Assembly (NCBI RefSeq): GCF_000238355.1
Contig: NZ_AHCA01000005.1
Coordinates: forward strand, 248,001 to 312,000
DNA length: 64,000 nucleotides
Reading direction: 5' to 3'
From: Pseudoalteromonas haloplanktis ATCC 14393
GTDB taxonomy: Bacteria > Pseudomonadota > Gammaproteobacteria > Enterobacterales > Alteromonadaceae
The notes under the pieces were generated by a model. The model saw nothing but the letters and a program-made list of their open reading frames with translations. It ran no database searches and was not told the DNA's origin. Position 1 is the stretch's first letter, and every line of letters begins with the position of its first letter. The position numbers and the translations under genes were made by a program. Shown here one piece after another: positions 36,223-47,595 of this stretch.

Positions 36223-37557
36223 TTAACTAACGACCGATTGAATGACCCCATCCGCTAATTCTGTGAGCAGTAAGTCGCCTTGATTCACTTGCTGCGTTGA
36301 TTTTATTACCTGCCCTTGCTCGTTTTTAGTAATACTATAGCCGCGTGCCAGCACATTGAGAGGACTCACCGACTCTAAGCGACTCGCTTGAAGAGCCAGT
36401 GTATTTTGGCTGCTACGTAGTTGTTGCTGCATACTTTGCTGTAAGCGTGCTTGCAATTGTTGTAACTGATGGCCCGCCTGTGCAAGCATGCGATCCGGTG
36501 AGCGCTGCATTAAACGCGGCACTAAATTACTTAAGCGGCGTTCATGCTGGTAAATACGTTGTTGCATTGCTTGTTGCAGTGCTAAAAATAGCTCATCTAA
36601 ACGCTGTGCTTGTTGATTTAATTGATTGCGCGGGTGGCATAATGTTAACCGGTGTTCAAGTGCGGTGGCTGTACTTTGCTTGGCAGATAGCTGATGTTTA
36701 AACGCGTTTGCTAAACGCTGCAATTGTTGTTGAATTTGGTTATAAAGTTCACTGCTATTAGGGCTAACAAGCTCTGCGGCCGCGGATGGTGTGGCGGCGC
36801 GGATATCGGCCACATAGTCACTAATGGTGGTATCAATTTCATGCCCGACGGCACTAATGATAGGGAGTCTGCTGGCATAAATTGCTCGCGCCAGTAGTTC
36901 GTGGTTAAAGCACCATAAATCTTCCAAAGAGCCACCGCCACGGCCTAAAATGAGCACATCAACTTCATTGCGAGCGTTGGCGAGGTTAATTTTATCAATT
37001 AACTGCAAATGCGCCTCTTTACCTTGCACCATGGCAGGGTAGATCACCACTTCTAGTTGTGGTGCACGGCGTTTAAGTACCGTTAAAATGTCTTTAATAG
37101 CAGCGCCTGTTGCAGAGGTAATAACCCCAACACGATGAACTACACTCGGTAATGGCTGTTTATAGGCTGAACTAAACAAGCCTTCACTTGCTAAGCGCAT
37201 TTTCAGTTCATCAAACTCTTGTTTTAATTGGCCTTCACCGGCCGCTTCCATGTGCTCGACAATTAATTGATAATCGCCGCGTGGTTCATACAAGGATACT
37301 CGTGCACGGACAGTGACTTGCGCGCCGTTTTCAGGGCGATAACGCTGGCCGCGATTGTTACCACGCCACATCGCCGCTTTTACTTGGGCGCGATCATCTT
37401 TAAGCGTAAAATACCAATGCCCAGACGCAGGGGTTATGAAGTTTGAGATCTCACCGGTTAAAATTAACGATGCGAATCCTTGCTCAAGCACAGATCTAAT
37501 TTCTCTGTTTAGTCTAGAAACGGTATAAACCGTTTGCTGCTGGGATGTTATGGCCAT
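36223..37557 (-). CDS. xseA: Exodeoxyribonuclease VII large subunit
   Basis: XseA with XseB degrades single-stranded DNA. The N-terminal OB fold (ILTGEISNFITPASGHWYFTLKD) and the catalytic core (GVITSATGAAIKDILTVLKRR, LILGRGGGSLEDLWCFN, SAVGHEIDTTISDYVAD) are clear, followed by a long coiled coil (270-410). Length 444 aa is typical. It is divergent from guaB, as in E. coli. Confidence 0.96.
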   Translation of the reverse strand: MAITSQQQTVYTVSRLNREIRSVLEQGFASLILTGEISNFITPASGHWYFTLKDDRAQVKAAMWRGNNRGQRYRPENGAQVTVRARVSLYEPRGDYQLIVEHMEAAGEGQLKQEFDELKMRLASEGLFSSAYKQPLPSVVHRVGVITSATGAAIKDILTVLKRRAPQLEVVIYPAMVQGKEAHLQLIDKINLANARNEVDVLILGRGGGSLEDLWCFNHELLARAIYASRLPIISAVGHEIDTTISDYVADIRAATPSAAAELVSPNSSELYNQIQQQLQRLANAFKHQLSAKQSTATALEHRLTLCHPRNQLNQQAQRLDELFLALQQAMQQRIYQHERRLSNLVPRLMQRSPDRMLAQAGHQLQQLQARLQQSMQQQLRSSQNTLALQASRLESVSPLNVLARGYSITKNEQGQVIKSTQQVNQGDLLLTELADGVIQSVVS

Positions 37558-37692
37558 AAAACGACTCTAAAAAGCGATGATGGTGGTATTTTATCATAAA
37601 TAATTGTGAAATCTTATTTACTCATGTCGATAACGCTGATAAAATTTGGCCGCAATTCCTTATACAAGATCCACATGTGAGAAGTTGCCAAA

Positions 37693-39162
37693 ATGCTTAG
37701 AATTGCTAAAGAAGCTCTTACCTTTGATGACGTACTTTTAGTACCAGGTCATTCTACTGTTTTGCCACACACGGCAAACATTTCAACTCGCTTAACGCGT
37801 GGTATCAAACTTAACTTGCCGTTAGTTTCAGCATCTATGGATACTGTAACCGAAGCACGCTTAGCGATTGCGCTAGCGCAAGAAGGCGGTTTAGGTTTTA
37901 TCCACAAAAACATGACAATTGAAGAACAAGCTAAAAACGTACGTAAAGTTAAAACGTACGAAGCCGGTATTGTGTCTTTTCCTGTCACTGTGACAGCGGA
38001 TTTAACTATTGCGGATGCGGTTGCGTTGTCTGAAGAAAAAGGCTTTTCAGGTTTTCCGGTAACGGATGCTGATAATGGTCTGGTTGGTATTGTTACCAGC
38101 CGTGATATGCGTTTCGAAACTAAACTTGAGCAACCTGTTTCAACAGTCATGACTAAAAAAGAAAAGTTAGTCACTGTGAAAGAAGGTGCTGCACGTGAAG
38201 AAATCTTAGGCTTAATGCACGAACATCGCATTGAAAAAATTCTTGTAGTTGATGATGCATTTAAATTAAAAGGCATGATCACGGTAAAAGATTACCAAAA
38301 AGCACAAGACAAACCTCACGCCTGTAAAGATGACCAAGGTCGTCTACGTGTAGGTGCGGCAGTGGGTGTCGGTCCAGGTACTGATGAACGTATCGCTGCA
38401 CTTGTTGAAGCGGGCGTTGATGTGTTACTTATTGATACTTCACATGGTCATTCACAAGGTGTTATTGACCGTGTTGCAGCAACTCGCCAAGCATACCCAG
38501 ATTTACAAATTGTAGCGGGTAACGTTGCAACTGCTGAAGGTGCGATTGCTCTTGCTGATGCCGGTGTTGATGCCGTTAAAGTAGGTATCGGTCCTGGTTC
38601 AATCTGCACTACGCGTATTGTTACTGGTTGCGGCGTACCGCAAATTACAGCTATTTCTGATGCTGTTGAAGGCTTAAAAGGCCGTGACATTCCAGTTATC
38701 GCCGACGGTGGTATTCGTTTCTCGGGTGATATCGTAAAAGCATTGGTTGCTGGTGCATCATGCGTAATGGTTGGTTCAATGCTAGCAGGTACTGAAGAAG
38801 CGCCGGGTGAAGTTGAGCTTTATCAAGGTCGTTACTACAAATCATACCGTGGTATGGGGAGCCTTGGTGCGATGAACCAAAAAGAAGGTTCATCAGATCG
38901 TTACTTCCAAAAATCTAACCAAGCAGACAAACTTGTACCAGAAGGTATTGAAGGTCGTGTGGCTTATAAAGGCCCAATCGCGACTATCATTCACCAACAA
39001 GTGGGCGGCCTACGCAGCGCAATGGGCTTAACTGGTTGTGCAACGATTGAAGAATTAAACACCAAACCTCAGTTTGTTCGTGTTACTTCAGCTGGTATGG
39101 GTGAATCACATGTTCACGATGTACAAATCACTAAAGAAGCACCTAACTACCGTTTAGGTTAA
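37693..39162 (+). CDS. guaB: IMP dehydrogenase
   Basis: This enzyme catalyses the first committed step of GMP synthesis. The catalytic cysteine is in [11 protein letters not shown] at about residue 305, the two CBS domains lie at about 95-205, and the flap region contains [10 protein letters not shown]. Length 489 aa. It is followed by guaA after a hairpin. Confidence 0.97.
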   Translation: MLRIAKEALTFDDVLLVPGHSTVLPHTANISTRLTRGIKLNLPLVSASMDTVTEARLAIALAQEGGLGFIHKNMTIEEQAKNVRKVKTYEAGIVSFPVTVTADLTIADAVALSEEKGFSGFPVTDADNGLVGIVTSRDMRFETKLEQPVSTVMTKKEKLVTVKEGAAREEILGLMHEHRIEKILVVDDAFKLKGMITVKDYQKAQDKPHACKDDQGRLRVGAAVGVGPGTDERIAALVEAGVDVLLIDTSHGHSQGVIDRVAATRQAYPDLQIVAGNVATAEGAIALADAGVDAVKVGIGPGSICTTRIVTGCGVPQITAISDAVEGLKGRDIPVIADGGIRFSGDIVKALVAGASCVMVGSMLAGTEEAPGEVELYQGRYYKSYRGMGSLGAMNQKEGSSDRYFQKSNQADKLVPEGIEGRVAYKGPIATIIHQQVGGLRSAMGLTGCATIEELNTKPQFVRVTSAGMGESHVHDVQITKEAPNYRLG

Positions 39163-39186
39163 TCAATATAACGTATTGAAATTACT

Positions 39187-39218
39187 GGGCTAGCATTTGC
39201 TAGCCCTTATTTATTTTT
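39187..39218 (+). terminator. Hairpin between guaB and guaA
   Basis: GGGCTAGC/GCTAGCCC with loop ATTT followed by a T-rich tract. It may reduce read-through from guaB into guaA. Confidence 0.7.
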
Positions 39219-39266
39219 AGTCATTCAGATACTCTGAGTGCCAGTTCTTGACTAACGAGATCCTCA

Positions 39267-40844
39267 ATGAGCAAAGACATTCACGATTCACGAATTCTTA
39301 TTTTAGACTTTGGTTCGCAATACACGCAATTGATCGCCCGCCGTGTGCGTGAAATTGGTGTTTACTGTGAGCTGTGGGCATGGGACGTAACGGAAGAACA
39401 AATCCGTGAGTTCAACCCACAAGGTATCATTCTATCTGGTGGCCCAGAGTCAACAACCTTAGAAAACAGCCCACGTGCCCCTGAGTATGTATTTAATGCT
39501 GGCGTACCAGTACTTGGTATTTGCTACGGCATGCAAACAATGGCAACGCAACTAGGCGGCAGCGTTCACAGCTCTGATAAAAAAGAGTTTGGTTACGCGC
39601 AGGTTGAAAAAGTAGGCAACTGTGCATTATTTGATGCAATTGAAGATCATATTACTGATGGTGGCAATGGCGTACTTGATGTATGGATGAGCCATGGTGA
39701 TAAAGTAATGGAAATTCCAGCTACGTTTAAAACCACAGCTAAAACGTCTACTTGCCCGCATGCGGCAATGTCTAACGAAGAAAAGCGTTTTTACGGCGTA
39801 CAGTTCCACCCAGAAGTAACGCACACGCATCAAGGTCAACGCTTATTAGAGCGTTTTGCAATTGATATTTGTGGTTGTGAAAAGTTATGGACACCTGCAA
39901 AAATCATTGATGACGCGATTGAGCGTATTAAAGACACTGTAGGTGAAGACGAAGTCATTTTAGGCTTATCAGGTGGTGTTGATTCATCAGTTGTAGCTAT
40001 GCTTATTCACCGTGCTATTGGTGAGCGTCTAACTTGTGTATTTGTTGATAACGGTTTACTTCGTTTAAACGAAGGTCAGCAAGTGATGGACATGTTTGGT
40101 AACAAGTTTGGCCTTAATATTGTTAAAGTCGATGCTGAAGAGCAATTTTTAGCTGATCTTGCTGGTAAATCAGATCCAGAAGATAAGCGCAAAGCTATCG
40201 GTCACACCTTTATCAACGTATTTGATGAGCAAGCTAAAAAGCTTAAAAATGCGAAGTGGTTAGGTCAAGGTACTATCTACCCAGACGTAATTGAATCAGC
40301 GGCATCAGCGACAGGCAAAGCGCATGTGATTAAATCTCACCACAATGTAGGTGGATTACCAGATGACATGAAGATGGGCTTAGTTGAGCCTTTACGTGAA
40401 TTATTTAAAGATGAAGTACGTAAAATTGGTTTAGAGCTAGGTTTACCATACGACATGCTTTACCGTCACCCATTCCCAGGACCTGGTTTAGGCGTGCGTG
40501 TACTTGGCGAAATCAAAAAAGAGTACTGTGATTTACTACGCCGTGCTGATGCAATTTTCATTGAAGAACTACATAAAGCTGAGCTTTATCATAAAGTGAG
40601 CCAAGCGTTCACGGTATTCTTACCGGTTAAATCGGTCGGTGTTATGGGCGATGCCCGTAAGTACGATTGGGTTGTAAGCCTTCGTTGTGTTGAAACGATT
40701 GACTTTATGACTGCACGTTGGTCGCACTTACCGTATGAGTTCTTAGGTGTGGTTTCAAACCGTATCATTAATGAAATCGACGGTATCTCACGTGTTGTTT
40801 ACGATATTTCAGGTAAACCACCTGCAACGATTGAGTGGGAATAA
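39267..40844 (+). CDS. guaA: GMP synthase (glutamine-hydrolysing)
   Basis: GuaA converts XMP to GMP. The class I amidotransferase domain (1-200) has Cys86 in GICYGMQ and the later [11 protein letters not shown]is/Glu pair. The ATP-pyrophosphatase domain has the P-loop [11 protein letters not shown] near 232-242, followed by the dimerisation domain. Length 525 aa equals E. coli. Confidence 0.97.
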   Translation: MSKDIHDSRILILDFGSQYTQLIARRVREIGVYCELWAWDVTEEQIREFNPQGIILSGGPESTTLENSPRAPEYVFNAGVPVLGICYGMQTMATQLGGSVHSSDKKEFGYAQVEKVGNCALFDAIEDHITDGGNGVLDVWMSHGDKVMEIPATFKTTAKTSTCPHAAMSNEEKRFYGVQFHPEVTHTHQGQRLLERFAIDICGCEKLWTPAKIIDDAIERIKDTVGEDEVILGLSGGVDSSVVAMLIHRAIGERLTCVFVDNGLLRLNEGQQVMDMFGNKFGLNIVKVDAEEQFLADLAGKSDPEDKRKAIGHTFINVFDEQAKKLKNAKWLGQGTIYPDVIESAASATGKAHVIKSHHNVGGLPDDMKMGLVEPLRELFKDEVRKIGLELGLPYDMLYRHPFPGPGLGVRVLGEIKKEYCDLLRRADAIFIEELHKAELYHKVSQAFTVFLPVKSVGVMGDARKYDWVVSLRCVETIDFMTARWSHLPYEFLGVVSNRIINEIDGISRVVYDISGKPPATIEWE

Positions 40845-40872
40845 CCTATAAACGGTTTTTTTAACTGATTAT

Positions 40873-40906
40873 AAAACGGCGAATTAGCATGCTAATTCGC
40901 CGTTTT
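40873..40906 (+). terminator. Terminator after guaA
   Basis: A 17-bp perfect palindrome arm pair, AAAACGGCGAATTAGCA and its complement, ending in TTTTG. Confidence 0.9.
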
Positions 40907-40948
40907 GTTTATTTAAAAAGCAAACAAACCAAAAAAGTAATTTTTTTC

Positions 40949-40976
40949 TTTACCTTTAGCGAAAGGTCTCTATAAT
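40949..40976 (+). promoter_or_regulatory. Promoter of tRNA-Trp
   Basis: TTTACC (-35) and a perfect TATAAT (-10) are separated by 16 bp and end 13 bp before the tRNA. Confidence 0.7.
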
Positions 40977-40989
40977 TCGTCGTCATTGC

Positions 40990-41066
40990 AGGGGCGTAGT
41001 TCCAATTGGTAGAACAGCGGTCTCCAAAACCGATGGTTGGGAGTTCGAGTCTCTCCGCCCCTGCCA
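40990..41066 (+). tRNA. tRNA-Trp (anticodon CCA)
   Basis: The cloverleaf is clear: acceptor AGGGGCG pairs with CGCCCCT, the anticodon loop reads TCTCCAAAA with anticodon CCA, the T arm has GTTCGAGTC, and CCA is encoded. The D loop carries one more base than E. coli tRNA-Trp. Confidence 0.96.
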
Positions 41067-41131
41067 TTTCTTCTTTACATCGTTTTTATTACTTCTTATA
41101 TTGTTCTAGTGTTTAAATCTACTGAGTTGTT

Positions 41132-41440
41132 ATGCATCCACGATACGCAGCTATTTTTGGTATAGAAAACCTTGAACTAAATACGCATTTTCGCTCTGAG
41201 CCCGTTGTTGAAGACGTGTGTGAGCCTAAAGCTGAAGCACCACTTATACCCGTTGAGCTAAGTACACAATTACTCGCTGATTTAAATCGCGCTATTACGC
41301 CACTGCATATTAGTAATGTAGTAAAGGGCGACACTTTAGCATGGCATGATGGTCAACTGAGCTTACCAACTCAACAGCTTAATGCTGATACTAAACGCGC
41401 ACTTTGGGCGCTGATGAGCAAACATATTGATAACCTTTAA
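41132..41440 (+). CDS. holD: DNA polymerase III psi subunit
   Basis: HolD links the clamp loader to SSB through HolC. The 102-aa protein is shorter than E. coli HolD (137 aa) and weakly conserved. The call rests mainly on its place directly before rimI with a 14-bp overlap, the conserved holD-rimI order, and the C-terminal pattern ALWALMSKH. Confidence 0.7.
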   Translation: MHPRYAAIFGIENLELNTHFRSEPVVEDVCEPKAEAPLIPVELSTQLLADLNRAITPLHISNVVKGDTLAWHDGQLSLPTQQLNADTKRALWALMSKHIDNL

Positions 41441-41888
41441 AGCAGTTACTGAAGCATCGATAGATGCGTTGATGCATATTGAGAACGCATGCCATAGCCA
41501 TCCATGGGCGCGCAGCACTATGCAATCATGTTTAGCTGGGCGCTATTTTAATTTAGCGGCATTTCAAGCAGAACAAATGATAGGGTTTTATATTGGTGAA
41601 AAGGCAGGCCCTGATTTTACCTTAATGGATATCTGTGTAGCACCCCAATTCCAAGGGCAGGGCATTGCTAAGCAGTTACTTGCTAATTTTATAGCTTACG
41701 GTGAGCAGCATAATGCTGAAAACTTGTTTTTAGAAGTGCGAGAAACCAACACCCGCGCCATTGCGCTGTATGAACAAGCAGGCTTTAGTGAGATGTCGAT
41801 ACGTAAAAACTATTACCCAAGCGATGATCCAACCAAAAATGGCCATGAAGATGCTATTCTTATGGGCATGACGCTGCTATTTGGCTAA
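41427..41888 (+). CDS. rimI: Ribosomal protein S18 alanine N-acetyltransferase
   Basis: This GNAT acetyltransferase modifies the N-terminus of S18. The acetyl-CoA motif VAPQFQGQGIAKQLL and the following LEVRETNTRAIALYEQAGF are typical. The best start is TTG at 41427, inside the end of holD, because the next ATG would delete the first strand of the fold. 153 aa. Confidence 0.9.
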   Translation: MITFKAVTEASIDALMHIENACHSHPWARSTMQSCLAGRYFNLAAFQAEQMIGFYIGEKAGPDFTLMDICVAPQFQGQGIAKQLLANFIAYGEQHNAENLFLEVRETNTRAIALYEQAGFSEMSIRKNYYPSDDPTKNGHEDAILMGMTLLFG

Positions 41889-41908
41889 CTTAGGTAGGCT
41901 AGTACATT

Positions 41909-44587
41909 TTATACTTCGGTTAACGGCTGTTGCTGTAAGGTGTATTTAATCGACTCAATTAAGCTTAGCGCTAAATAATCACGTCGGCTTTGGTCGCGTC
42001 CACGTAAATTATCCTCAAGTGCCGCTGCAGCATGATGAATATTACTAAAACCAAAACAACCAGCACTGCCTTTTAAGCTGTGGGCAAGCGCTCTGAGTTG
42101 CTCCCACTCGTTGGCATTGTGTAATTGTGTTACTTGAATTAAATAATCAGGCAACTTTGAACGGTAGTCGTTATTGATTTGCTGGAATTTTTCACTATTG
42201 AGTAAGTTTTCCCATTTATTCTGCGTGTCTTTTTCAATATTTAAGTAAGTAACCAATACACTTTCTAAAGCGTCTTTGTCGATAGGTTTAGCTAGCGCCT
42301 CATCACAACCTGCGTGCAGATAAGTATTGACGTCATGTTTCATTACGTTCGCGGTGAGGGCAATGATTGGGCCATCATATGCTGCATGACGCAGCATTTG
42401 TGTCGCTTCTAGTCCTCCCATCACTGGCATTTGCATATCCATGATAATCAACTGGTAGTCATTCACTAATGCCATTTCAACAGCCTCAGCGCCGTTGTTG
42501 GCAATATCTGGCTCAAGCCCCCATGTTTGTAAGAGTAACTTGAGCAATAGTTGATTATCAGGATTATCTTCTGCGACTAAAATATTGGCATCGAAATTAT
42601 TTTGTGCAAATGAAAGTTGTAAGTCTTTTTCTGGTGTTAATTGACTTTGCTCTGTGAGCATCAGAGGTAATAGTTCGTTGTCTGTTACTAAGTTGCAGGC
42701 AATCTGTACACGAAAACAACTACCTTTGCCAGGAGTACTTTGTACATACACATCACCGCCGAGTAATTGGGCTAAGTTTTTAGAAATACATAAGCCTAAT
42801 CCTGTACCGCCAAAGCGACGAGTGGTGGTGGTATCAGCTTGTTCAAACGGCTTAAATACCCGTTCAACCTCACGCTCTGACATACCTATGCCACTATCTT
42901 GAATGGCAAATTCAATAAGCTGTGAATCACTATTATAAGTAATGTCTAAGGTGATCAAACCTTGTTCGGTAAACTTCACTGCATTACTGGCAATATTGAT
43001 TAAAATTTGCTTTAAACGCGTGCCATCACTATTAATGATCCGCGGCAGTGGTAAGTGAAAATTAATATTACAGCTGAGCTTTTTCTCTTGTGTTAAAGGA
43101 CGAATAATAGAATCAATATCATGCACCAGTTGCACTATATCAAGCGGCTCTTTTTCGACAGCGAGCTTTTCCGCTTCAATTTTTGATAAGTCTAAAATAT
43201 TATTTATGAGCTCAAGTAGGTGCTTCGAGTTGCGCAATATAGTACTTAGGTGCAACGCATCGCCGCTGGTTTTATTACTGTGCAATAGTTGCTCAGTAAA
43301 GCCCATAATAGCGGTCAGTGGGGTACGAATTTCATGACTCATATTAGCTAAAAATCGGCTTTTTAATTGATTAGCTTGCTCTGCTTGAGCAATAGCAACC
43401 TCTAGCTGGCTATTCATGGTTTCAAGTGCTTTTGTACGACTTTCTACTTTATCTTCAAGGTGATGTTTATATTCTTCAAGTTCGTCTTGGTAATGACGAA
43501 TTTGGTTTACCATGTGATTAAAATCGTTAAATAATACACCTACTTCATCGTTATTATGGGCGGGTAAGTACACAGATAAGTCACCGTCACCAACGCGATG
43601 ACTGGCGGCGCCAAGTAATTCTATTGGATTAAGTAATAAATTGCGCACCACAATAAAAATCAGCATCGGCAAGGTGATCACTGAAATAATTACAATTAAC
43701 GCGGTAATTAAACTGATGGCTTTACCAGATTGATAAAGTAACGCTTTAGGAATGGTCGAGACATAATAATAACCGCCACTCATTTGGATGGCGTAAATCA
43801 TCCGTTCAACTTTATCTATACTGGATAGCTCTATGGTTGAAAGCTTGCCCAAATCAGCGAGTTCATGAATTTGTTTTAGTTCATACTCACTAATATATTG
43901 GCCGCGTTTATCGTAATCAGAGCTAAATAATATTTTGCCATTATTGGTGAGCAGTAAATTAAGCGTGTTGTTATAAGGCGCTTCTAAAATGCTGGTATTT
44001 AAAATGGATGGTTCAACGTGTACTACAATAAAGCCAAGCTGTTGCGGTCGTTTTAGGTAGTAATCGGCACTGTAAATACGTTGAATAAAATACAAGCTCG
44101 TGGTGCCATCTTGCTTTTGCACCATAAATTGCTGCTGGCGTAAGTTACTCTGTAATACTTGCGAAAAAAATGGGTAGCTGGTTGGTGCGGTATTTAAGTT
44201 ACTGGAGTAATAGGCATCGCTATGGCCATCGGGTGAAATCAAATTCACACTAATGATATCAGGGTAAGCCTCTGAGTAACTCGCAAATACATCCATTAGC
44301 GCGCCCAGTCTTCGGGTGTAGTTACCGTTGTCGCGTAAGTCATCGGCTAAAAAGTCACTGAGTACAGGGGAAGTTGACAGTAATTTAGTGGTTGAGTGGA
44401 ACGAATCAATGTAGTTAAACATTTTTTGCTGTTGTTGCTCAACAAAACGACTAACTATAAGTTCCGCTTGTTTTTGTGTAGAACTGGTAACGTTGGTGAG
44501 AGTAAAACCACCTAAAAACAGCAAAGGCAAAATCACCAACGGCGTGATATACCATAATAATCTTATACTTAGCTTACTGGTTTTCAT
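41909..44587 (-). CDS. Hybrid sensor histidine kinase with HPt domain (BarA/ArcB-like layout)
   Basis: Domains in order: transmembrane helix (about 10-30), periplasmic Cache-like sensor (to about 280), second helix, HAMP (about 310-365), coiled coil, HisKA with phosphoacceptor near His414 (MSHEIRTP), HATPase, receiver with Asp near 715 (IIMDMQMPV), and C-terminal HPt with His near 836 (ALAHSLKGSAGC). Ligand and output regulator are unknown. It is a single gene, not coupled to a response regulator. Confidence 0.9.
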   Translation of the reverse strand: MKTSKLSIRLLWYITPLVILPLLFLGGFTLTNVTSSTQKQAELIVSRFVEQQQQKMFNYIDSFHSTTKLLSTSPVLSDFLADDLRDNGNYTRRLGALMDVFASYSEAYPDIISVNLISPDGHSDAYYSSNLNTAPTSYPFFSQVLQSNLRQQQFMVQKQDGTTSLYFIQRIYSADYYLKRPQQLGFIVVHVEPSILNTSILEAPYNNTLNLLLTNNGKILFSSDYDKRGQYISEYELKQIHELADLGKLSTIELSSIDKVERMIYAIQMSGGYYYVSTIPKALLYQSGKAISLITALIVIISVITLPMLIFIVVRNLLLNPIELLGAASHRVGDGDLSVYLPAHNNDEVGVLFNDFNHMVNQIRHYQDELEEYKHHLEDKVESRTKALETMNSQLEVAIAQAEQANQLKSRFLANMSHEIRTPLTAIMGFTEQLLHSNKTSGDALHLSTILRNSKHLLELINNILDLSKIEAEKLAVEKEPLDIVQLVHDIDSIIRPLTQEKKLSCNINFHLPLPRIINSDGTRLKQILINIASNAVKFTEQGLITLDITYNSDSQLIEFAIQDSGIGMSEREVERVFKPFEQADTTTTRRFGGTGLGLCISKNLAQLLGGDVYVQSTPGKGSCFRVQIACNLVTDNELLPLMLTEQSQLTPEKDLQLSFAQNNFDANILVAEDNPDNQLLLKLLLQTWGLEPDIANNGAEAVEMALVNDYQLIIMDMQMPVMGGLEATQMLRHAAYDGPIIALTANVMKHDVNTYLHAGCDEALAKPIDKDALESVLVTYLNIEKDTQNKWENLLNSEKFQQINNDYRSKLPDYLIQVTQLHNANEWEQLRALAHSLKGSAGCFGFSNIHHAAAALEDNLRGRDQSRRDYLALSLIESIKYTLQQQPLTEV

Positions 44588-44871
44588 TGTGCTGGTGGGA
44601 TCCTTTGCAATCTATTCCTAATTACTATAGCCATTAGCAAATTGGTGATAATAAATACTTCCCCATAATACACATAGTGAGTAGTAGAAGTCACTTTTGT
44701 GGTAATTAAGTTTTCTGATTTGTGGGAAATTGAGTAGTAGGGGATCTAACGTGAGCGGTTTCTTCGTTGTTTTTATTAGCATCTCGAGACGATAGTTAAT
44801 AGAGTTGTTCCAGTGGGTTGTAAAAAGCAGCTAAGCGCCACTTTTTACATTGGTTACTTATTGCTTAGTTT

Positions 44872-47061
44872 TTACCATTGATACGTTGCGGTGAGTGCCA
44901 CCTTACGACGGTCGCCATAGGAGCATGAAGTGCTGCCGCAAGTGGTGATCACTGTTTTATCTGTCAGGTTACGTACATTTAGAGCTAGTTTCCATTGCGC
45001 TAAATCATAGCTTAGCATCGCATCCAGTAACGTATAACTGTCGACTGCAATTGGCGCTTTTTCTCCCGTGCCATAATTACTTCCGGTGTAACGTGCCCCT
45101 AAGCCAACAGTGAATACATCGGCAAAACGGTAGTCGCCCCACACACTGAATTGATGCTCTGAAATAGCTTTATCTTGCTTACCAATTTCAATTGTATTAC
45201 CACTTTCAGTGACTTCGGCTGTAGGTATCCAGCTGTATGCCGCAGTGATATTTGTTCTGCTCGTTGGTTGCACCAGTGCTTCTAACTCCACCCCTCGTAC
45301 TTCAATGGCGCCAGTTTGTTTGAACCCTGCAGGTTCTGTTGTCCATACCCACTGCGTGAAATCACTACGCTCTATATCAAATGCTGCCATGCTATAGCTT
45401 GCTGCCGTGTCAAATGGTTGGTAGCGCACACCTACTTCATATTGACGGCCAGTTTCAGGTGAAAATGGCCTACCTTGCTGAGGGTCAACATTAGTGGTTG
45501 GGGCAAAAGATTCTGAATAGCTGATATACGGAGCTAAACCGTTGTCGGCTAGGTAAACTAAGCCGGCACGTGCAGTAAACTCTGTATCTGTGCGCTGCGA
45601 GGTAGGATCAATAATACCATCGGGCGTTTCATTTTTTATTTCGGCACGATCCCAACGTCCAGCTAGTGTCATTATCCATTTATCATCAAATTTAATTTGA
45701 TCTTGTAGATAAACACCGACCTGTGCAAGCGTTGAAATACCGGCAATATTTGGTTCTGGCTGAATGACCTCAGAGCCATAGTTCGGCGCAAAGATATCTA
45801 AGTCATCTAATACACCGCCGTAGCGAGCAGCTACATCTATTTCAGTGTCCTGATAATCAATACCAAGTAGGATTGTGTGTTGTAGTTTACCTGTATTGAT
45901 TTTACCTATTAAACGAGTATCAATTGCAAGGCCGGTTACCGTTTCTTGGCTAGATAAAGGGGTACGTTTTAAATAACGAAAGTTATCAGCTGAATGTGGG
46001 TCACTATTTTTTTGCGCCCATTTACCCCAGATTACCCCATAATCAACATTAAACTTAGCATAGCGACTGTGTTGTTGAAGTTGCCAATTATTATTGAAGT
46101 GGTACTCACCTTGATAGCCTACCACCCATTGCTCTTGTTTATAGCGATTAAAATCGGGCTCACCAATTAAAGTAGAAATAGCGATATCACCATTAGGATT
46201 AGGTAATAATGTGCCTTCTAGTGGGTAAGCATGCCACGCGGCGCCAGCGTCAACGTTGTAATATTGCGAGTAAAAGGTGATTTTTCCTTGAGTACTTGGT
46301 TGCCAAGTTAATGAAAGCGCTAAATAGTCACGATCATTTTCTAGTGATTCAGTACTGAGTTCAGCATCTTTTGTTAAACCAGTGAACCGGTATAAATATT
46401 CACTATCATCATCTAAAGGTCCAGACATATCTACAGCGATTTGTTTTAACTCATAATTCCCCACCTTAACTTGTAATTCATTATGGCTAAATGGAGTTGG
46501 CATTTTACTCACTAAATTGACAACGCCACCAGGACCATTTTGGCCATATAATACAGAGGCAGGGCCTTTTAGTACTTCTATGCGTTCCATTCCATAGGGT
46601 TCTGTTTGCCATATCCCCCAGTTACCACTGTTTCTGATCTGTAATCCATCTTGATAAAAGCCAGGTGCATAGGCATCGAAACCACGAATATACAACCAAT
46701 CATATTGAGGTAAATCTCCCCATGGAGAGGTGTTTACACCTGCTGTGTAAGCTAGGGCTTCTGTTACTCGCGTTGCTCCAATTGCTTCTATTTTGTCTGC
46801 TGTGACGATGGAAATAGATTGTGGTGTTTCAATGAGTGGCGTATCTGTTTTTGTTGCAGTGACACTCTTACGAGCAATAAAACCATCAACAGGGCCCGTT
46901 GCTGTTTCTTGATCAGCATCAGCATTGACAGTGACTGCTTTTAATTGACTCGGCTGATTACTTTTTGCGTAACTAATAGAAATAGAATTAACGGCTATCA
47001 ATGCAAGCGTAATGGCTGATAGAGGCTTAGGGAATACTAAGATGGGACGAGTAGGTTTCAC
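44872..47061 (-). CDS. TonB-dependent siderophore receptor
   Basis: The 729-aa outer-membrane receptor has a signal peptide, a plug domain (ETPQSISIVTADKIEAIGA; LKGPASVLYGQNGPGGVVN), and a C-terminal beta barrel ending in YQW. The plug wording is typical of ferric-siderophore receptors. It is the last gene downstream of tonB-exbB-exbD, so it probably shares their iron control. Siderophore unknown. Confidence 0.92.
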   Translation of the reverse strand: MKPTRPILVFPKPLSAITLALIAVNSISISYAKSNQPSQLKAVTVNADADQETATGPVDGFIARKSVTATKTDTPLIETPQSISIVTADKIEAIGATRVTEALAYTAGVNTSPWGDLPQYDWLYIRGFDAYAPGFYQDGLQIRNSGNWGIWQTEPYGMERIEVLKGPASVLYGQNGPGGVVNLVSKMPTPFSHNELQVKVGNYELKQIAVDMSGPLDDDSEYLYRFTGLTKDAELSTESLENDRDYLALSLTWQPSTQGKITFYSQYYNVDAGAAWHAYPLEGTLLPNPNGDIAISTLIGEPDFNRYKQEQWVVGYQGEYHFNNNWQLQQHSRYAKFNVDYGVIWGKWAQKNSDPHSADNFRYLKRTPLSSQETVTGLAIDTRLIGKINTGKLQHTILLGIDYQDTEIDVAARYGGVLDDLDIFAPNYGSEVIQPEPNIAGISTLAQVGVYLQDQIKFDDKWIMTLAGRWDRAEIKNETPDGIIDPTSQRTDTEFTARAGLVYLADNGLAPYISYSESFAPTTNVDPQQGRPFSPETGRQYEVGVRYQPFDTAASYSMAAFDIERSDFTQWVWTTEPAGFKQTGAIEVRGVELEALVQPTSRTNITAAYSWIPTAEVTESGNTIEIGKQDKAISEHQFSVWGDYRFADVFTVGLGARYTGSNYGTGEKAPIAVDSYTLLDAMLSYDLAQWKLALNVRNLTDKTVITTCGSTSCSYGDRRKVALTATYQW

Positions 47062-47176
47062 ATAAACTCCTTATTTTTTGTGTGAAATGATTTTTAAATC
47101 AGTTTGTTATGTCGTAATGTTGTTTTTAAATTTAGAGATAATGACTGGTTTTAGGCTACATAAATTAGTAAAATTG

Positions 47177-47593
47177 CTAAGGTAATTGAGTAACAAAATT
47201 TAACGAGGTCACGCCAGAATTCTGCGCCAATGCCATCACTTGTACTACTTTTTCATAAGGTACTTGTGCAGCTCCTTGCAATTGCAAGCTAGGTTGAGGA
47301 GATTGCTGCGCTATGTTTGCTAAGTTAGCTTTAAGCGCAGTAATATCAATATCTTGCTGTTGCCATTTGATTTGACCATTAGCCATAACTTGCAAACTTA
47401 TACTTTCTACATGTTCAGTTAATTCACTTTGTGTTACTTGTGCTTTTGGGAGTTCCACGGTGATGGATTGAGTGATCACCGGCATCGCAATGATAAAAAT
47501 AATAAGCAACACCAACATTACATCGACAAACGGAGTCATATTGATTTCAGCCATCATTTGTTCTTCATCATTTATTTGTTGACCAAAAGCCAT
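47177..47593 (-). CDS. exbD: ExbD biopolymer transport protein
   Basis: ExbD is part of the proton-driven motor for TonB. It has one transmembrane helix (about 17-40) with the essential Asp in MTPFVDVMLVLLIIF and a periplasmic domain. It starts 2 bp after exbB. 138 aa. Confidence 0.93.
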   Translation of the reverse strand: MAFGQQINDEEQMMAEINMTPFVDVMLVLLIIFIIAMPVITQSITVELPKAQVTQSELTEHVESISLQVMANGQIKWQQQDIDITALKANLANIAQQSPQPSLQLQGAAQVPYEKVVQVMALAQNSGVTSLNFVTQLP

Positions 47594-47595
47594 AG